64,000 nt of DNA from JAZLJD01 sp045617725 (GCA_045617725.1 JAZLJD010000028.1:7298-71297); one strand, 5' to 3'. Positions 1 through 8,190 are shown, counted from the first letter of the stretch. Made by a program: numbers and translations. Notes: a model not told the origin generated them from the sequence alone.

Positions 1-1
1 A

Positions 2-1021
2 ACCGACACAGCAGCCACCTCCCGGACCTACCGGGTGACCAGCATCTTTTTTGGCGGAGGAACCCCGTCCCTTTTGCCTATACCGCTGCTTCAGCAGATT
101 ATGGACACGGTGCGGAATTGTTTTTATCTTGCGGAGGATGCAGAAATCAGCATCGAGGTGAACCCGTGCACGGCCACTCTCGAGAAGATGACCGGGCTTA
201 AGAAACTGGGCTTTAACAGGGTGAGCATCGGCGTGCAGTCGTTTCAGGATGCAGAGCTTCGGACGCTGGGACGGGTGCATGATGCAGCCACGGCTTTAAA
301 GGCGGTGGAAACGGCGCGTAAGGCGGGGTTTACGAACATAAATCTGGATCTTATGAGTGCTATCCCGGGACAGACCGCGGAAAGCTACGAGCAGAATCTG
401 CGGAAGGCGATTTCGCTTTCCGTACCGCATATCTCTGCCTATTCGCTGATTCTCGAAGAGGGCACACCTTTCTACGACATGTATGAGTACGGCCGGGCAC
501 CGCTGCCCGATGAGGATACGGAACGCGAAATGTACGAAATGACCGACCGGATTCTCTCAGAGGCCGGGTATCATCGGTATGAGATTTCCAATTATTCCCT
601 TCCGGGCCGCGAATGTCGCCACAATACAGGCTACTGGCAACGCCGCGAGTACTTGGGCTTTGGCCCGGGCGCCGCGTCCTTTTTGAATCATGTGAGGTAC
701 CAAAATCCGTCCGATTTGGATTCGTGGACAAAAAGTACGGCGGGGCAGGCAGGCCGCGAAGCGGAAGTGCTGTCACCCGAAGACGAAATGGCGGAATTCA
801 TGTATCTTGGACTTCGTATGACGGAGGGCGTGAAATGTGCGGATTTTGAGCAGGCGTTCGGCCGCAGCCTTTCGGATGTTTACGGAAACGTAATCGAAGA
901 CCTCATGAAAAAGGGCTTACTTACGAGGCGGGCAGATGCCGGATATCGCCTTACGAAACGCGGCATCGATGTGAGCAATACGGTGTTTGTGGAATTTCTT
1001 CCGGACGAAACGGGTATGTAA
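2..1021 (+). CDS. hemW: HemW-type radical SAM protein, 5' end missing
   Basis: The reading frame is open from the left edge, so the start and the radical-SAM cysteine cluster (CxxxCxxC) lie outside the window. The visible part starts just before the FFGGGTPSLL segment typical of HemW (the oxygen-independent coproporphyrinogen oxidase-like family, proposed to be a heme chaperone). It continues through the GVQSF, NLDLMSAIPGQT and ISAYSLILEEGTP motifs and a C-terminal winged-helix-like HemW domain. About 340 residues are visible, consistent with a family length near 380. The GTG at 35 is an internal valine codon and not the start. The downstream gene has its own promoter just after the stop. Confidence 0.92.
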   Translation, partial: TDTAATSRTYRVTSIFFGGGTPSLLPIPLLQQIMDTVRNCFYLAEDAEISIEVNPCTATLEKMTGLKKLGFNRVSIGVQSFQDAELRTLGRVHDAATALKAVETARKAGFTNINLDLMSAIPGQTAESYEQNLRKAISLSVPHISAYSLILEEGTPFYDMYEYGRAPLPDEDTEREMYEMTDRILSEAGYHRYEISNYSLPGRECRHNTGYWQRREYLGFGPGAASFLNHVRYQNPSDLDSWTKSTAGQAGREAEVLSPEDEMAEFMYLGLRMTEGVKCADFEQAFGRSLSDVYGNVIEDLMKKGLLTRRADAGYRLTKRGIDVSNTVFVEFLPDETGM

Positions 1022-1028
1022 TATTTAC

Positions 1029-1057
1029 TTGTCAATTATTGCGTTTAAATTTATAAT
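1029..1057 (+). promoter_or_regulatory. Sigma-A promoter for the HD-GYP-like gene and pilT
   Basis: TTGTCA at 1029-1034 and TATAAT at 1052-1057 are separated by exactly 17 bp, directly after the hemW stop. Transcription would start near 1064. The leader then holds a small hairpin, GTATGC (1064-1069) pairing with GCATAC (1087-1092). Confidence 0.7.
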
Positions 1058-1121
1058 ATTTGTGTATGCTTTTTGGCGCAGCCGGGGCATACAATATGGG
1101 GTTTACGGGAGCTTTTGGGGT

Positions 1122-2210
1122 ATGCTTTTTGTCAAGAATGAAGACTTGCGTGTGGGCATGAGACTCGCACGACCGATTTACAACAAAAATGGTGTCCTCT
1201 TGTATGAACGTGATTCGAAATTGACGCCGCAGGGTATTGCCAGTGTCAGCAATTTCGGACTTTTTGGCGTGTTTATTCTGGAACCGGCGGAACCGTGTCC
1301 TCCGATGACACAGGACGATCTGGAGTTCGAACGCTTTCAGACGATGTATTCCTTCTCGATTCGCGAGGAGATGAACCGCATCGTTACGTCAGGCAAGGCG
1401 TCCAAGATTGATACCATCGCAGCCAATATCATCCGCTGCTACGGACATTACAATCACCCGATTAATTTTGTGCAGGGCCTTAGAAGTAAGGAAGATTACA
1501 TCTATAAACACTGCCTGAATGTGGCAATTCTGAGCGCACTGATCACAAACAAGCTGAATGTGCGGGTGGACGAGCAGAACGATACGATTATGGCTGCTCT
1601 TTTGCATGATATAGGCAAGCTTATGGCTCCCAAAAGCATCATGGACAAGACCGAATGGACGCAACAGGACCGTGATGCGGTCGAGGTGTCCGTGACGCAG
1701 GGCTTTTTGACACTCGAGAATGTATTCGCATCGAATCTGAATATCAAGCGTACAGCGTTTCAGGCGCATCGTGCGGCGACGGAGTATAAGCTTAATAAGA
1801 AGGTAGAAACCAAGATGACGCTGGCGGCCCGGATTCTGGTGGTTGCCAATGCCTATGACAATATGACCAGCATGCAGTTTGATGCAGACCCGAAGAGTGA
1901 AGTGGAGGCACTTCGTATCTTAAAGGGGGCTCCGGAGCTTTACGACAAGGTTGTGGTCGAGGCGCTTTTGCAGGTCATCAATATTCTGAGCCCGGGAACC
2001 TGTATTGAACTGAATACGGGCGAGAAGGGGCTCATTATTGCCAAAAATGATGACATCCTGCGGCCCATGATTCTTTGCTTCGGCAATAATCAACTGATGG
2101 ATTTGTCGAACGATCTTTATTCGGATTTAAGTATCAAGGATATCATGAAGACGATGGACAATCGTCACATTATGGACATGGATGCCCTGAACAATACAGC
2201 TAATAAATAA
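1122..2210 (+). CDS. HD-GYP-like protein with degenerate GYP motif
   Basis: 362 residues from the ATG at 1122, chosen because a GGGAG lies about 10 bp upstream and the protein then begins with the usual N-terminal segment (FVKNEDLRVGMRLARPIY). Residues 1-60 form the small domain that often precedes HD-GYP. The HD part keeps the first His (YKHCLNVAI) and the HD pair in LLHDIGK (H162, D163). The later HHE...DG.GYP signature of cyclic-di-GMP phosphodiesterases is replaced by QAHRAATEYKLNKKVE, although the following ARILVVANAYDNMTS stretch is typical. Metal binding and catalysis are therefore probably impaired, and a sensor or scaffold role is an inference. pilT follows 24 bp downstream on the same transcript. 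Confidence 0.85.
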   Translation: MLFVKNEDLRVGMRLARPIYNKNGVLLYERDSKLTPQGIASVSNFGLFGVFILEPAEPCPPMTQDDLEFERFQTMYSFSIREEMNRIVTSGKASKIDTIAANIIRCYGHYNHPINFVQGLRSKEDYIYKHCLNVAILSALITNKLNVRVDEQNDTIMAALLHDIGKLMAPKSIMDKTEWTQQDRDAVEVSVTQGFLTLENVFASNLNIKRTAFQAHRAATEYKLNKKVETKMTLAARILVVANAYDNMTSMQFDADPKSEVEALRILKGAPELYDKVVVEALLQVINILSPGTCIELNTGEKGLIIAKNDDILRPMILCFGNNQLMDLSNDLYSDLSIKDIMKTMDNRHIMDMDALNNTANK

Positions 2211-2234
2211 TATAAGGATTTTGGAGGATAAATT

Positions 2235-3287
2235 ATGTCAAGACTCGAACCGATTATGCGAGAGGCCAAGGAAGCAGGTGCTTCCGACGTACATTTCACC
2301 GTCGGCGTTCCGCCGAAGATGCGTGTGAACGGCAGTCTCATTACGATGAATTACCCGAAGATGCTTCCTCCGGACACTCTGGAGATTCTTCTTGAAATCA
2401 TGAACGAGGACCAACGTGCCAAATTCGAGGAACGCGGCGAGTTCGATATGTCTTTTTCCATTCGTGAGTTGGGTCGTTACCGTGTCAATGCGTATCATCA
2501 GCGAGGCTCCGTTGCACTTGCCCTGCGTCTTGTAGGCACCGAAGTTCCGTCACCGGAAGTGCTCGGAATTCCCCATTCCGTTGTTGATTTATATGATCGC
2601 AAAAGAGGACTGATTCTGGTTACAGGCCCTACCGGTTCCGGTAAATCTACCACATTGGCGTCCCTGATTGACAAGATTAACACGAATCGCGATGCCCATG
2701 TAATTACCCTGGAGGACCCGATTGAGTACCTGCACCAGCACAAGATGAGCATGGTTAACCAGCGTGAAATCGGACTCGACAGCCAGAATTACGCCAATGC
2801 ACTTCGTGCCGCACTTCGTGAGGACCCCGATGTAATCCTCGTAGGAGAGATGCGTGATTACGAAACCATTTCCGTTGCTATCACCGCAGCTGAGACCGGC
2901 CACTTAGTTATGTCAACCTTACATACCATCGGTGCAGCATCGACCGTAGACCGTGTTATCGACGTATTCCCGCCGCATCAGCAACAACAGATTCGTGTTC
3001 AGTTCGCCAATGTCTTGGAGGCCGTTATTTCCCAGCAACTTCTGCCCACCATCGACGGCAAGAGCCGTGTGGCAGCCTTCGAAGTCATGCATGCGAATCA
3101 CGCAGTCCGCAACCTGATCCGTGAGGGCAAGTCCCACCAGCTCGTTTCCGTCATGCAGACCAACCGCAAGATGGGCATGATTACCATGGACGAGTACATC
3201 CTGCAGCTGTACTTCGAGCGCAAGATCAGCCGTGAGATTGCCATCCAGTTCGCCCAGGACCCCGACGGCATGGAACTCAAGATTTAA
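2235..3287 (+). CDS. pilT: Type IV pilus retraction ATPase PilT
   Basis: 350 residues, the normal PilT length. The N-terminal domain (DVHFTVGVPPKMRVNG) is PilT-type. Walker A is GPTGSGKST at residues 131-139, followed by the Asp box LEDPIEY, the Walker B region ILVGEMRD and the His box GHLVMSTLHT. The C terminus carries the AFEVMHANHAVRNLIREGK segment typical of PilT. It should power pilus retraction at the cytoplasmic face of the membrane. GGAGG lies 8 bp before the ATG. It is separated from the main pilus operon by comM, dprA and two repeat blocks, as retraction ATPases often are, and is followed by a clear terminator. Confidence 0.95.
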   Translation: MSRLEPIMREAKEAGASDVHFTVGVPPKMRVNGSLITMNYPKMLPPDTLEILLEIMNEDQRAKFEERGEFDMSFSIRELGRYRVNAYHQRGSVALALRLVGTEVPSPEVLGIPHSVVDLYDRKRGLILVTGPTGSGKSTTLASLIDKINTNRDAHVITLEDPIEYLHQHKMSMVNQREIGLDSQNYANALRAALREDPDVILVGEMRDYETISVAITAAETGHLVMSTLHTIGAASTVDRVIDVFPPHQQQQIRVQFANVLEAVISQQLLPTIDGKSRVAAFEVMHANHAVRNLIREGKSHQLVSVMQTNRKMGMITMDEYILQLYFERKISREIAIQFAQDPDGMELKI

Positions 3288-3310
3288 TACACAAACCCAA
3301 TATTGTATGT

Positions 3311-3342
3311 TTAAGGAGTCTGCTTGTTCAGACTCCTTTTTT
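3311..3342 (+). terminator. Rho-independent terminator after pilT
   Basis: A perfect 10-bp stem, AAGGAGTCTG (3313-3322) with CAGACTCCTT (3329-3338), a 6-nt loop and a T run to 3342. It lies 25 bp after the pilT stop. Confidence 0.9.
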
Positions 3343-3445
3343 GTAGAAATTTCGCCCCACTTTTTATACATAGTGCCAAAAATAATCCTGCCCCTTTGAC
3401 AAATGCCTGCCCCGCGGCATAGCATGGTCTTACTTCTAATTTTCT

Positions 3446-3540
3446 AAGTCCGTAAGGACTGATATTTGTCTGAGCCCGTAAGGCGTGATATTTATCTGAG
3501 TCCGTAAGGACTGATATTTATCTGAGTCCATAAGGACTGT
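3446..3540. repeat. 26-bp tandem repeat, about 3.5 copies
   Basis: GTCCGTAA-like cores begin at 3448, 3474, 3500 and 3526, a constant 26-bp period. Three of the four cores are mini-palindromes of the form GTCC-NTAA-GGAC. No open frame of interest crosses it. Confidence 0.85.
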
Positions 3541-3990
3541 CTTTGAACGGGAGGGCGGTTTTTCACCCCGCCAGCCCACTTCGGGCGGGCCACTTACAAG
3601 GCCATCGGTCTGTTTTTGAGCAGGAAATCTGTCTTTGAACGGGAGGTCGGTTTTCTCCCCGCCAGCCCACTTCGGACGGGCCGCTCTTACAAGGCCATCG
3701 GCCTGTCTTTGAGCAGGAAATCCGTCTTTGAACGGGAGGTTGGTTTTTCTCCCCGCCAGCCCACTTCGAGCGGGCCACGCTTACAAGGCCATCGGCCTGC
3801 CTTTGAGCAGGAAATCTGTCTTTGGACGGGAGGTCGGTTTTTCTCCCCGCCAGCCCACTTCGGGCGGCCCACTCTTACAAGGTCATCGGCCTGTCTTTGA
3901 GCAGGAAATCTGTCTTTGAACGGGAGGTTGGTTTTTCTCCCCGCCAGCCCACTTCGGGCGGCCCACTTACAAGGCCATCGGCCTGTCTTC
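3539..3990. repeat. About 93-bp tandem repeat, five copies
   Basis: Units start with GTCTTTGAACGG-like sequence at 3539, 3631, 3724, 3818 and 3912, giving periods of 92, 93, 94 and 94 bp. Each holds CCCCGCCAGCCCACTTCG, able to form a GC-rich hairpin with the GGGCGGGCC that follows in the first copy. The changing period breaks any reading frame, so the open frames here are not coding. Together with the 26-bp block it fills the 750 bp between pilT and comM, apart from the pilT terminator. Confidence 0.9.
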
Positions 3991-4037
3991 ATCCCGTGAT
4001 TCTTCGAATCACTTGTTTTTTTCAGGAGGTAATTTTC

Positions 4038-5783
4038 ATGTATTCGGTAGTTAATTCAGCGGCTTCCGCCGGCATCGGGAGCTTTCTTTTTCGCGTGGAA
4101 ACGGACTGCGCCCCGGGCATGCCCTGCTTTGAAATGGTAGGACTTCTATCGAGCGAGGTCAGGGAGTCACGGGAGAGGGTACGGGTAGCCCTCAGTAATT
4201 GCGGCATTTCGCTGCCTTCGAGACAGATTACCGTGAATCTGTCCCCTGCCGGCCTTCGGAAAGCTGGCGCCGGTTTTGATTTGCCCATAGCGGTGGGGGT
4301 TCTTTTGGGCTGCGAAATCCTGCCGCCCGGCGCCGCGGACGGAATCATTGTAATCGGAGAACTGGGCCTGGGCGGCGAGGTGAAGCCGGTGCGCGGTATA
4401 CTTCCCATCGTTCGTGAGGGCTTGGCCCACGGGTACCGCCGCTTCCTGCTCCCCGAAGCCAATGCGGAGGAGGGATCCGTTTTTGCGGAAGCGGAAATCA
4501 TTCCTGTGGCGACGCTTTCCGCAGCTATCGGCTATTTGAGCCTGCTTCCTGCGGAGCGGAACCAACTGATACCTCCTTATGCACGCAGTACGCCCATCGT
4601 GGATGACGACATTGTGATGCCGGATTATGTAGAAATCATCGGGCAGACCCAGGCCAAACATGCCTGTGAAATCGCTGCCGCCGGCTTCCACAATCTGCTT
4701 TTTGTCGGACCTCCGGGCACCGGTAAGTCCATGCTCGCTCAATGCCTGCCGTCCATATTGCCGCCCCTGTCGCGCGAGGAGAGCCTCGAGGTAAGCGGTA
4801 TTTATTCGGTGGTGGGGCAACTCAAAAACGGGCGTCTCATGAAGTACCGGCCCTTTGTCAGCCCGCATCATACCGTATCGCAGAACGCCCTTGCGGGCGG
4901 TGGCAGCTTTCCCAAGCCGGGCGCCATAACACTGGCACATCGCGGCGTGCTGTTCTTGGATGAGCTGCCTGAATTTGGCCGTAGCTGCATTGAAACCCTA
5001 AGGCAACCGCTCGAAGACCGCAAGGTCATGATTCAGCGTACGAGTGGCAGCTACGTTTTTCCTGCTGAGTTTATGCTGGTTGCGGCCATGAATCCCTGCC
5101 CCTGCGGCTTCTATCCGGATCGCAACCGCTGTACCTGCACGCCTGCAATGATCAAATCTTATCTGGGCCGCATTTCCGGCCCGATTCTGGATCGAATCGA
5201 TCTATGTACCATCGTGGAACAAGTAGATATCACAACACTTTACGGGCATCCCGATGATTCCTCCTCCGGACGGATGGCCGCGAAGCAGGAGCAGCATTTA
5301 GGCACGGGTAACTCATCAGTTGACATAACTCGAAGGCTAAGGGCGGATGCGGGCGACTTGCAGGTTGACATAACTCGAGGACTAAGGTCAGATGCGGACG
5401 ACTTGCAGGTTGACATAACTCGGACACAGTATTCGAATATGGGAGCACCTAAGGTTGACATAACTAGGACGTCGTATTCAAGTGCACAGATGCTTGAGCG
5501 AATTATGAATGCCAGGGCAATTCAGGAAGAACGCTATGCCGGCAGTAGCCTCCGTTTTAACGCAGACTTACGGCCCGCAGATATTGAAAAATACTGCCAT
5601 TTGGGCCCGAAGGAGCAGGAATACATGGAGCGTATCTATAAGAAAATGTCTCTTTCTCTGAGAGGCTATCATCGAATCTTAAAGGTATCCCGTACCATCG
5701 CGGATCTTAACGGCAGTCCCGATATAAAGCGGGAACATCTAGCCGAAGCCGTGTCCTATCGGGCAAGCGAGATACTGAAGTAG
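4038..5783 (+). CDS. comM: ComM/YifB-family AAA+ helicase-like ATPase
   Basis: 581 residues from the ATG at 4038, with AGGAGG 8 bp upstream. The frame is open further upstream, but that stretch is tandem repeat. The N-terminal Mg-chelatase-like domain (MYSVVNSAASAGI, LSPAGLRKAGAGFDLPIAVG) is followed by the AAA+ module with Walker A GPPGTGKS at residues 224-231, Walker B FLDELPEF and the zinc-like CPCGFYPDRNRCTC loop. The family is usually near 500 residues. The extra length is a repeat insertion at about residues 403-485 just after DRIDL (see 5319-5468). ComM-type proteins drive branch migration during natural transformation in Gram-negative bacteria; dprA downstream fits DNA uptake processing. 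Confidence 0.92.
   Translation: MYSVVNSAASAGIGSFLFRVETDCAPGMPCFEMVGLLSSEVRESRERVRVALSNCGISLPSRQITVNLSPAGLRKAGAGFDLPIAVGVLLGCEILPPGAADGIIVIGELGLGGEVKPVRGILPIVREGLAHGYRRFLLPEANAEEGSVFAEAEIIPVATLSAAIGYLSLLPAERNQLIPPYARSTPIVDDDIVMPDYVEIIGQTQAKHACEIAAAGFHNLLFVGPPGTGKSMLAQCLPSILPPLSREESLEVSGIYSVVGQLKNGRLMKYRPFVSPHHTVSQNALAGGGSFPKPGAITLAHRGVLFLDELPEFGRSCIETLRQPLEDRKVMIQRTSGSYVFPAEFMLVAAMNPCPCGFYPDRNRCTCTPAMIKSYLGRISGPILDRIDLCTIVEQVDITTLYGHPDDSSSGRMAAKQEQHLGTGNSSVDITRRLRADAGDLQVDITRGLRSDADDLQVDITRTQYSNMGAPKVDITRTSYSSAQMLERIMNARAIQEERYAGSSLRFNADLRPADIEKYCHLGPKEQEYMERIYKKMSLSLRGYHRILKVSRTIADLNGSPDIKREHLAEAVSYRASEILK
5319..5468 (+). repeat. In-frame 45-bp tandem repeat inside comM
   Basis: GTTGACATAACTCG-like sequence starts at 5319, 5364, 5409 and 5454, exactly 45 bp (15 codons) apart. 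Each encodes VDITR. A diverged cousin, GTAGATATCACA encoding VDIT, lies at about 5223 where the family has its normal sequence, so the insert looks like an expansion from that point. Confidence 0.9.
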
Positions 5784-5804
5784 GGGCGGGCGTCTTTCCG
5801 GGGC

Positions 5805-5960
5805 TTCGGGCGGCCGGTTTCAGGCGGACGAAGCCGCCCTTGCGGCCGAAACCGGCCAGAGGCCGAAGCCGCCCCTTACGGTCGAAACCGGCCGCAAGGA
5901 ACCCGCACCTCAGGCTGGTTTCAGGCGGCCGAAGCCGCCCAGAGGCTCCTTGGCAGGGGC
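5805..5960. repeat. GC-rich palindromic repeats
   Basis: The stretch is built from GGCCGGTTTC / GAAACCGGCC and GGCGG.CGAAGCCGCC pieces in both orientations, so much of it could fold on itself. The block CGGTTTCAGGCGG occurs near 5815 and, as TGGTTTCAGGCGG, near 5920. No coding signal is visible. Confidence 0.7.
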
Positions 5961-5961
5961 T

Positions 5962-6186
5962 GGCATCGGGATAATCCGAGGCGGCGAATCCCGATGCCAA
6001 TTTTCCCCTAAAAAAGGCTCCTCCAACATCGAGAAATTCGTTTCCTGCGCTCCTCGATGTCACCAAGACTATTAAAAAGAGAAAAATGACAGCGGGTATC
6101 GTTGCCATCGCCTCTCCCGATGTAGGACAAAAAAAGAGAGCTTCAAGAAGACCGCGAGAATCCACTGTCAACACAATTCCGATGTC
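5962..6186. repeat. Array 1 of 37-bp inverted repeats, 63-bp period
   Basis: Four 37-bp units lie at 5962-5998, 6025-6061, 6088-6124 and 6150-6186, spaced +63, +63 and +62. Each has 9-bp arms and a 19-nt loop. Arms: GGCATCGGG/CCCGATGCC (perfect), AACATCGAG/CTCGATGTC (8 of 9), GACAGCGGG/CCCGATGTA (7 of 9) and GACCGCGAG/TCCGATGTC (weak). Spacers are 25-26 bp and A-rich. Loops are not conserved. Confidence 0.75.
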
Positions 6187-6533
6187 CAAAACACCGGAAA
6201 ATACCAAAAAATTCTTGGACTCGAAATTGGGGAGTGAGAATTGACATCGGGATTGTGATTGCTCGCTTATCCCGATGTCTGAGCCACCGGGGATACATAA
6301 AACACCGGGAAATTCCCAAAACACCGATGGATACCCAAGCCACCGGGGAATACCCAAGCCGCCCGGGGATACCCAAGCCACCGGGAAATTCCCAAAACAC
6401 CGGAAAATACCAAAAAATTCTTGGACTCAAAATTGGGGAGTGAGAATTGACATTGGGATTGTGGCTGCTCGCTTATCCCGATGTCTGAGCCACCGGGGAT
6501 ACACAAAACACCGGGAAATTCCCAAAACACCGG
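6187..6533. repeat. About 140-bp direct duplication with two more 37-bp inverted repeats
   Basis: The sequence from about 6187 to 6327 recurs at about 6393-6533 with few changes, an offset of 206 bp. Each copy holds a 37-bp inverted repeat: GACATCGGG/CCCGATGTC at 6243-6279 and GACATTGGG/CCCGATGTC at 6449-6485. The only arm difference converts a C:G pair into a T:G wobble. Confidence 0.85.
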
Positions 6534-6665
6534 GTAATACCCAAGCCACCGGGGGATACCCAAACCACCGGGGAATACTCAAGCCACCGGGGGATACCCA
6601 AAACACCGGGGGATACCCAAAACACCGGGAAATACCCACCCCCGGGAAATTCCCAAACCACCGAA
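6284..6665. repeat. 19-bp minisatellite
   Basis: Copies of CACCGGGGRATACCCAARC follow each other with a 19-bp period, for example at 6509, 6528, 6547, 6566, 6585, 6604 and 6623. Many contain a small palindrome such as GGGAAATTCCC. It is interrupted by the second copy of the 140-bp duplication. Open frames on both strands are by-products of the repeat. Confidence 0.88.
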
Positions 6666-6713
6666 AATGTTCAAAAGCTCAGTAGCCAAAATCGAAAATT
6701 ACAAAGGAATATA

Positions 6714-7841
6714 GTGGACACAATCATGGATGAATACTTAACAAACACTACATTTGAAGAACAGGCAGAGCTGTGCTGGCTGCACAGACTGAATTTCAAG
6801 AAAAACGGAATACTGAATGATATGAAACGGGCCGGCCTTAGGCCGGCAGAGCTTTACAAAATGAAACCGGAGCAGGTACATCGCATATTCGAGCCGCAGA
6901 CAGCGAAAATCATTCTGGATATGCAGCGGGAAGACTGCTACGGAGAATTCGAGCGGATAAAAAGGCAGGGAATTCGATTCATTGCATCCGGGGATGCTGA
7001 TTTCCCGGCCTGTCTTCGTAATATTATAAAGCCGCCTGCAAGCATATATCTGATCGGGCGCCTGCCGGATCCCAAGGTCTATTCGGTGGGCGTGGTGGGC
7101 GCCCGCCTGTGCTCGGAATACGGACGCTACATGGCGAGATACTATGGCGGCGGGCTGGGACGCGTCGGCGTGCAGGTAATCAGCGGCATGGCGGATGGCA
7201 TTGACGGAATTTCGCAACGTGCCGCGCTGAAGGAAGGCGGGTATTCGCTGGGGGTGCTTGGGTGCGGCGTCGATGTGATTTACCCGGCCTCCAATCGCGA
7301 TCTTTATGATCAGCTTTCTGCGGAGGGTGGTATTTTGAGCGAGTATCCCCCGAAGACTGCCGCACGGAGCAGTCTGTTTCCGCAACGGAACCGTCTTATC
7401 GCAGCATTATCGGATGCACTGCTTGTGGTGGAGGCACGCAAGAAGAGTGGGACTCTGATTACGGCTTCCCTGGCGCTTGAGATGGGGCGCGATGTGTACG
7501 CGGTTCCGGGGCGCGTGGACGAGGCCCTCAGCTTCGGCTGCAATAACCTGATTCATGAAGGCGCGGGGATTGCTTTGGGCCTTCAGGAGTTCCTTTCAGA
7601 GCTCCCGATTTTTTGTAATCCGGACGCCAAAAACAATCCATCCGCGGCTGCCAACCTTACGGGAAGCCCGGCAGCCGACCCTTACGCGGCTCTCAAAAAA
7701 TGTATTGGAGTACATGGCCTGACCGCGGAAGAAATCGCCATGAAACTTAAGCTCCCCATGAGTGATGTAATGTGCCTTCTGTGCGACGCGGAACTGGAAG
7801 AAGTCGTGGTATGCAGAGGCGGGAAATATTGCCTTGAATAG
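6714..7841 (+). CDS. dprA: DNA processing protein DprA (Smf)
   Basis: 375 residues from GTG at 6714; AAAGGA is 5 bp upstream, whereas the ATG at 6726 is too far from it. The Rossmann-like DprA core shows GVVGARLCSEYGRYMA, SGMADGIDGISQRAAL, LGCGVDVIYPASNRDLY, FPQRNRLIAALSDALLVVEA and SGTLITASLALEMGRDVYAVPG. A C-terminal winged-helix-like part (about residues 315-375) follows a short Asn/Ala-rich linker. DprA protects incoming single-stranded DNA and loads RecA during transformation. An N-terminal helical segment replaces the usual SAM-like domain. In the B. subtilis order topA follows directly; here the pilus operon intervenes. Confidence 0.95.
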   Translation: MDTIMDEYLTNTTFEEQAELCWLHRLNFKKNGILNDMKRAGLRPAELYKMKPEQVHRIFEPQTAKIILDMQREDCYGEFERIKRQGIRFIASGDADFPACLRNIIKPPASIYLIGRLPDPKVYSVGVVGARLCSEYGRYMARYYGGGLGRVGVQVISGMADGIDGISQRAALKEGGYSLGVLGCGVDVIYPASNRDLYDQLSAEGGILSEYPPKTAARSSLFPQRNRLIAALSDALLVVEARKKSGTLITASLALEMGRDVYAVPGRVDEALSFGCNNLIHEGAGIALGLQEFLSELPIFCNPDAKNNPSAAANLTGSPAADPYAALKKCIGVHGLTAEEIAMKLKLPMSDVMCLLCDAELEEVVVCRGGKYCLE

Positions 7842-7900
7842 AGACCTTGCCACGCTTTTGCAAAGCGGGTAACAGCACTGCTATTCAAACAATGCAGTAA

Positions 7901-8071
7901 ACCGTAGCACACAATATTACGGCCGGTGAAATTGCAACTGCATTAAAGGATTACATTACAAAGAATTGCGGCCATTGCAAAGTGTTCACTGAGAATGTGG
8001 CACTTTATGCGAATGAACTGCTAAGCGACAACAGTAACTTCTTTTTTGCCGGATGTAATGGTTGTATGTGA
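7901..8071 (+). pseudogene. Possible gene remnant with two CxxC pairs
   Basis: A 56-codon frame opens after a TAA at 7898-7900 and ends at TGA 8069-8071. It has no ATG, GTG or TTG start in a sensible place. The translation looks protein-like: an amphipathic stretch (AGEIATALKDYI), then CGHCKVF, then an aromatic run and CNGCM at the end. It lies in the otherwise gene-free 637 bp between dprA and pilB. It could be the 3' end of a lost gene, or chance. I do not recognise the family. Confidence 0.3.
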
Positions 8072-8129
8072 TGTGATGCCATTGAGAGGGAAAGCAATAC
8101 TGTCGAATAATTTTTAATAGAAATTTTAG

Positions 8130-8144
8130 AAATTTCAGAAAACC
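8130..8144. promoter_or_regulatory. CodY-box-like site upstream of the pilus locus
   Basis: The 15-mer matches the known CodY consensus AATTTTCWGAAAATT at 12 of 15 positions. It lies 12 bp upstream of the -35 at 8157. The surrounding sequence is AT-rich, so chance matches are likely. Confidence 0.3.
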
Positions 8145-8156
8145 TTACGAAAATAG

Positions 8157-8184
8157 TTGAAAATTATACTCATTACGCTATAAT
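8157..8184 (+). promoter_or_regulatory. Promoter P1 upstream of pilB
   Basis: TTGAAA at 8157-8162 and TATAAT at 8179-8184, 16 bp apart, giving a start near 8191. A terminator-like hairpin lies only about 50 bp downstream. Confidence 0.65.
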
Positions 8185-8190
8185 TACAAA

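Noticed and set aside
1066..1082. TATGCTTTTTGGCGCAG shared with 38958-38974 before fliL (one mismatch)
   Set aside because: A 17-mer with one mismatch is expected about once by chance in a window this size, and the settings differ.
987..1121. Start of the HD-GYP-like gene at 987
   Set aside because: It would overlap hemW and add 45 residues unlike the family; the promoter at 1029-1057 lies inside that stretch.
3563..3992. Open frames in the 93-bp repeat block, including an N-terminal extension of comM to 3822
   Set aside because: The period changes between 92 and 94 bp, and a strong ribosome-binding site marks the start at 4038.
4167..4940. Long minus-strand open frame (257 codons) within comM
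   Set aside because: It lies opposite a conserved gene, and its translation has no family features.
5319..5468. TTGACA in each comM repeat as -35 promoter elements
   Set aside because: No matching -10 hexamers at suitable distance; the sequence is coding and in frame.
5962..6186. CRISPR array (37-bp repeats with 25-26-bp spacers)
   Set aside because: Only the short arms are alike; the 19-nt loops differ in every unit and spacers share an A-rich pattern. No cas genes are present.
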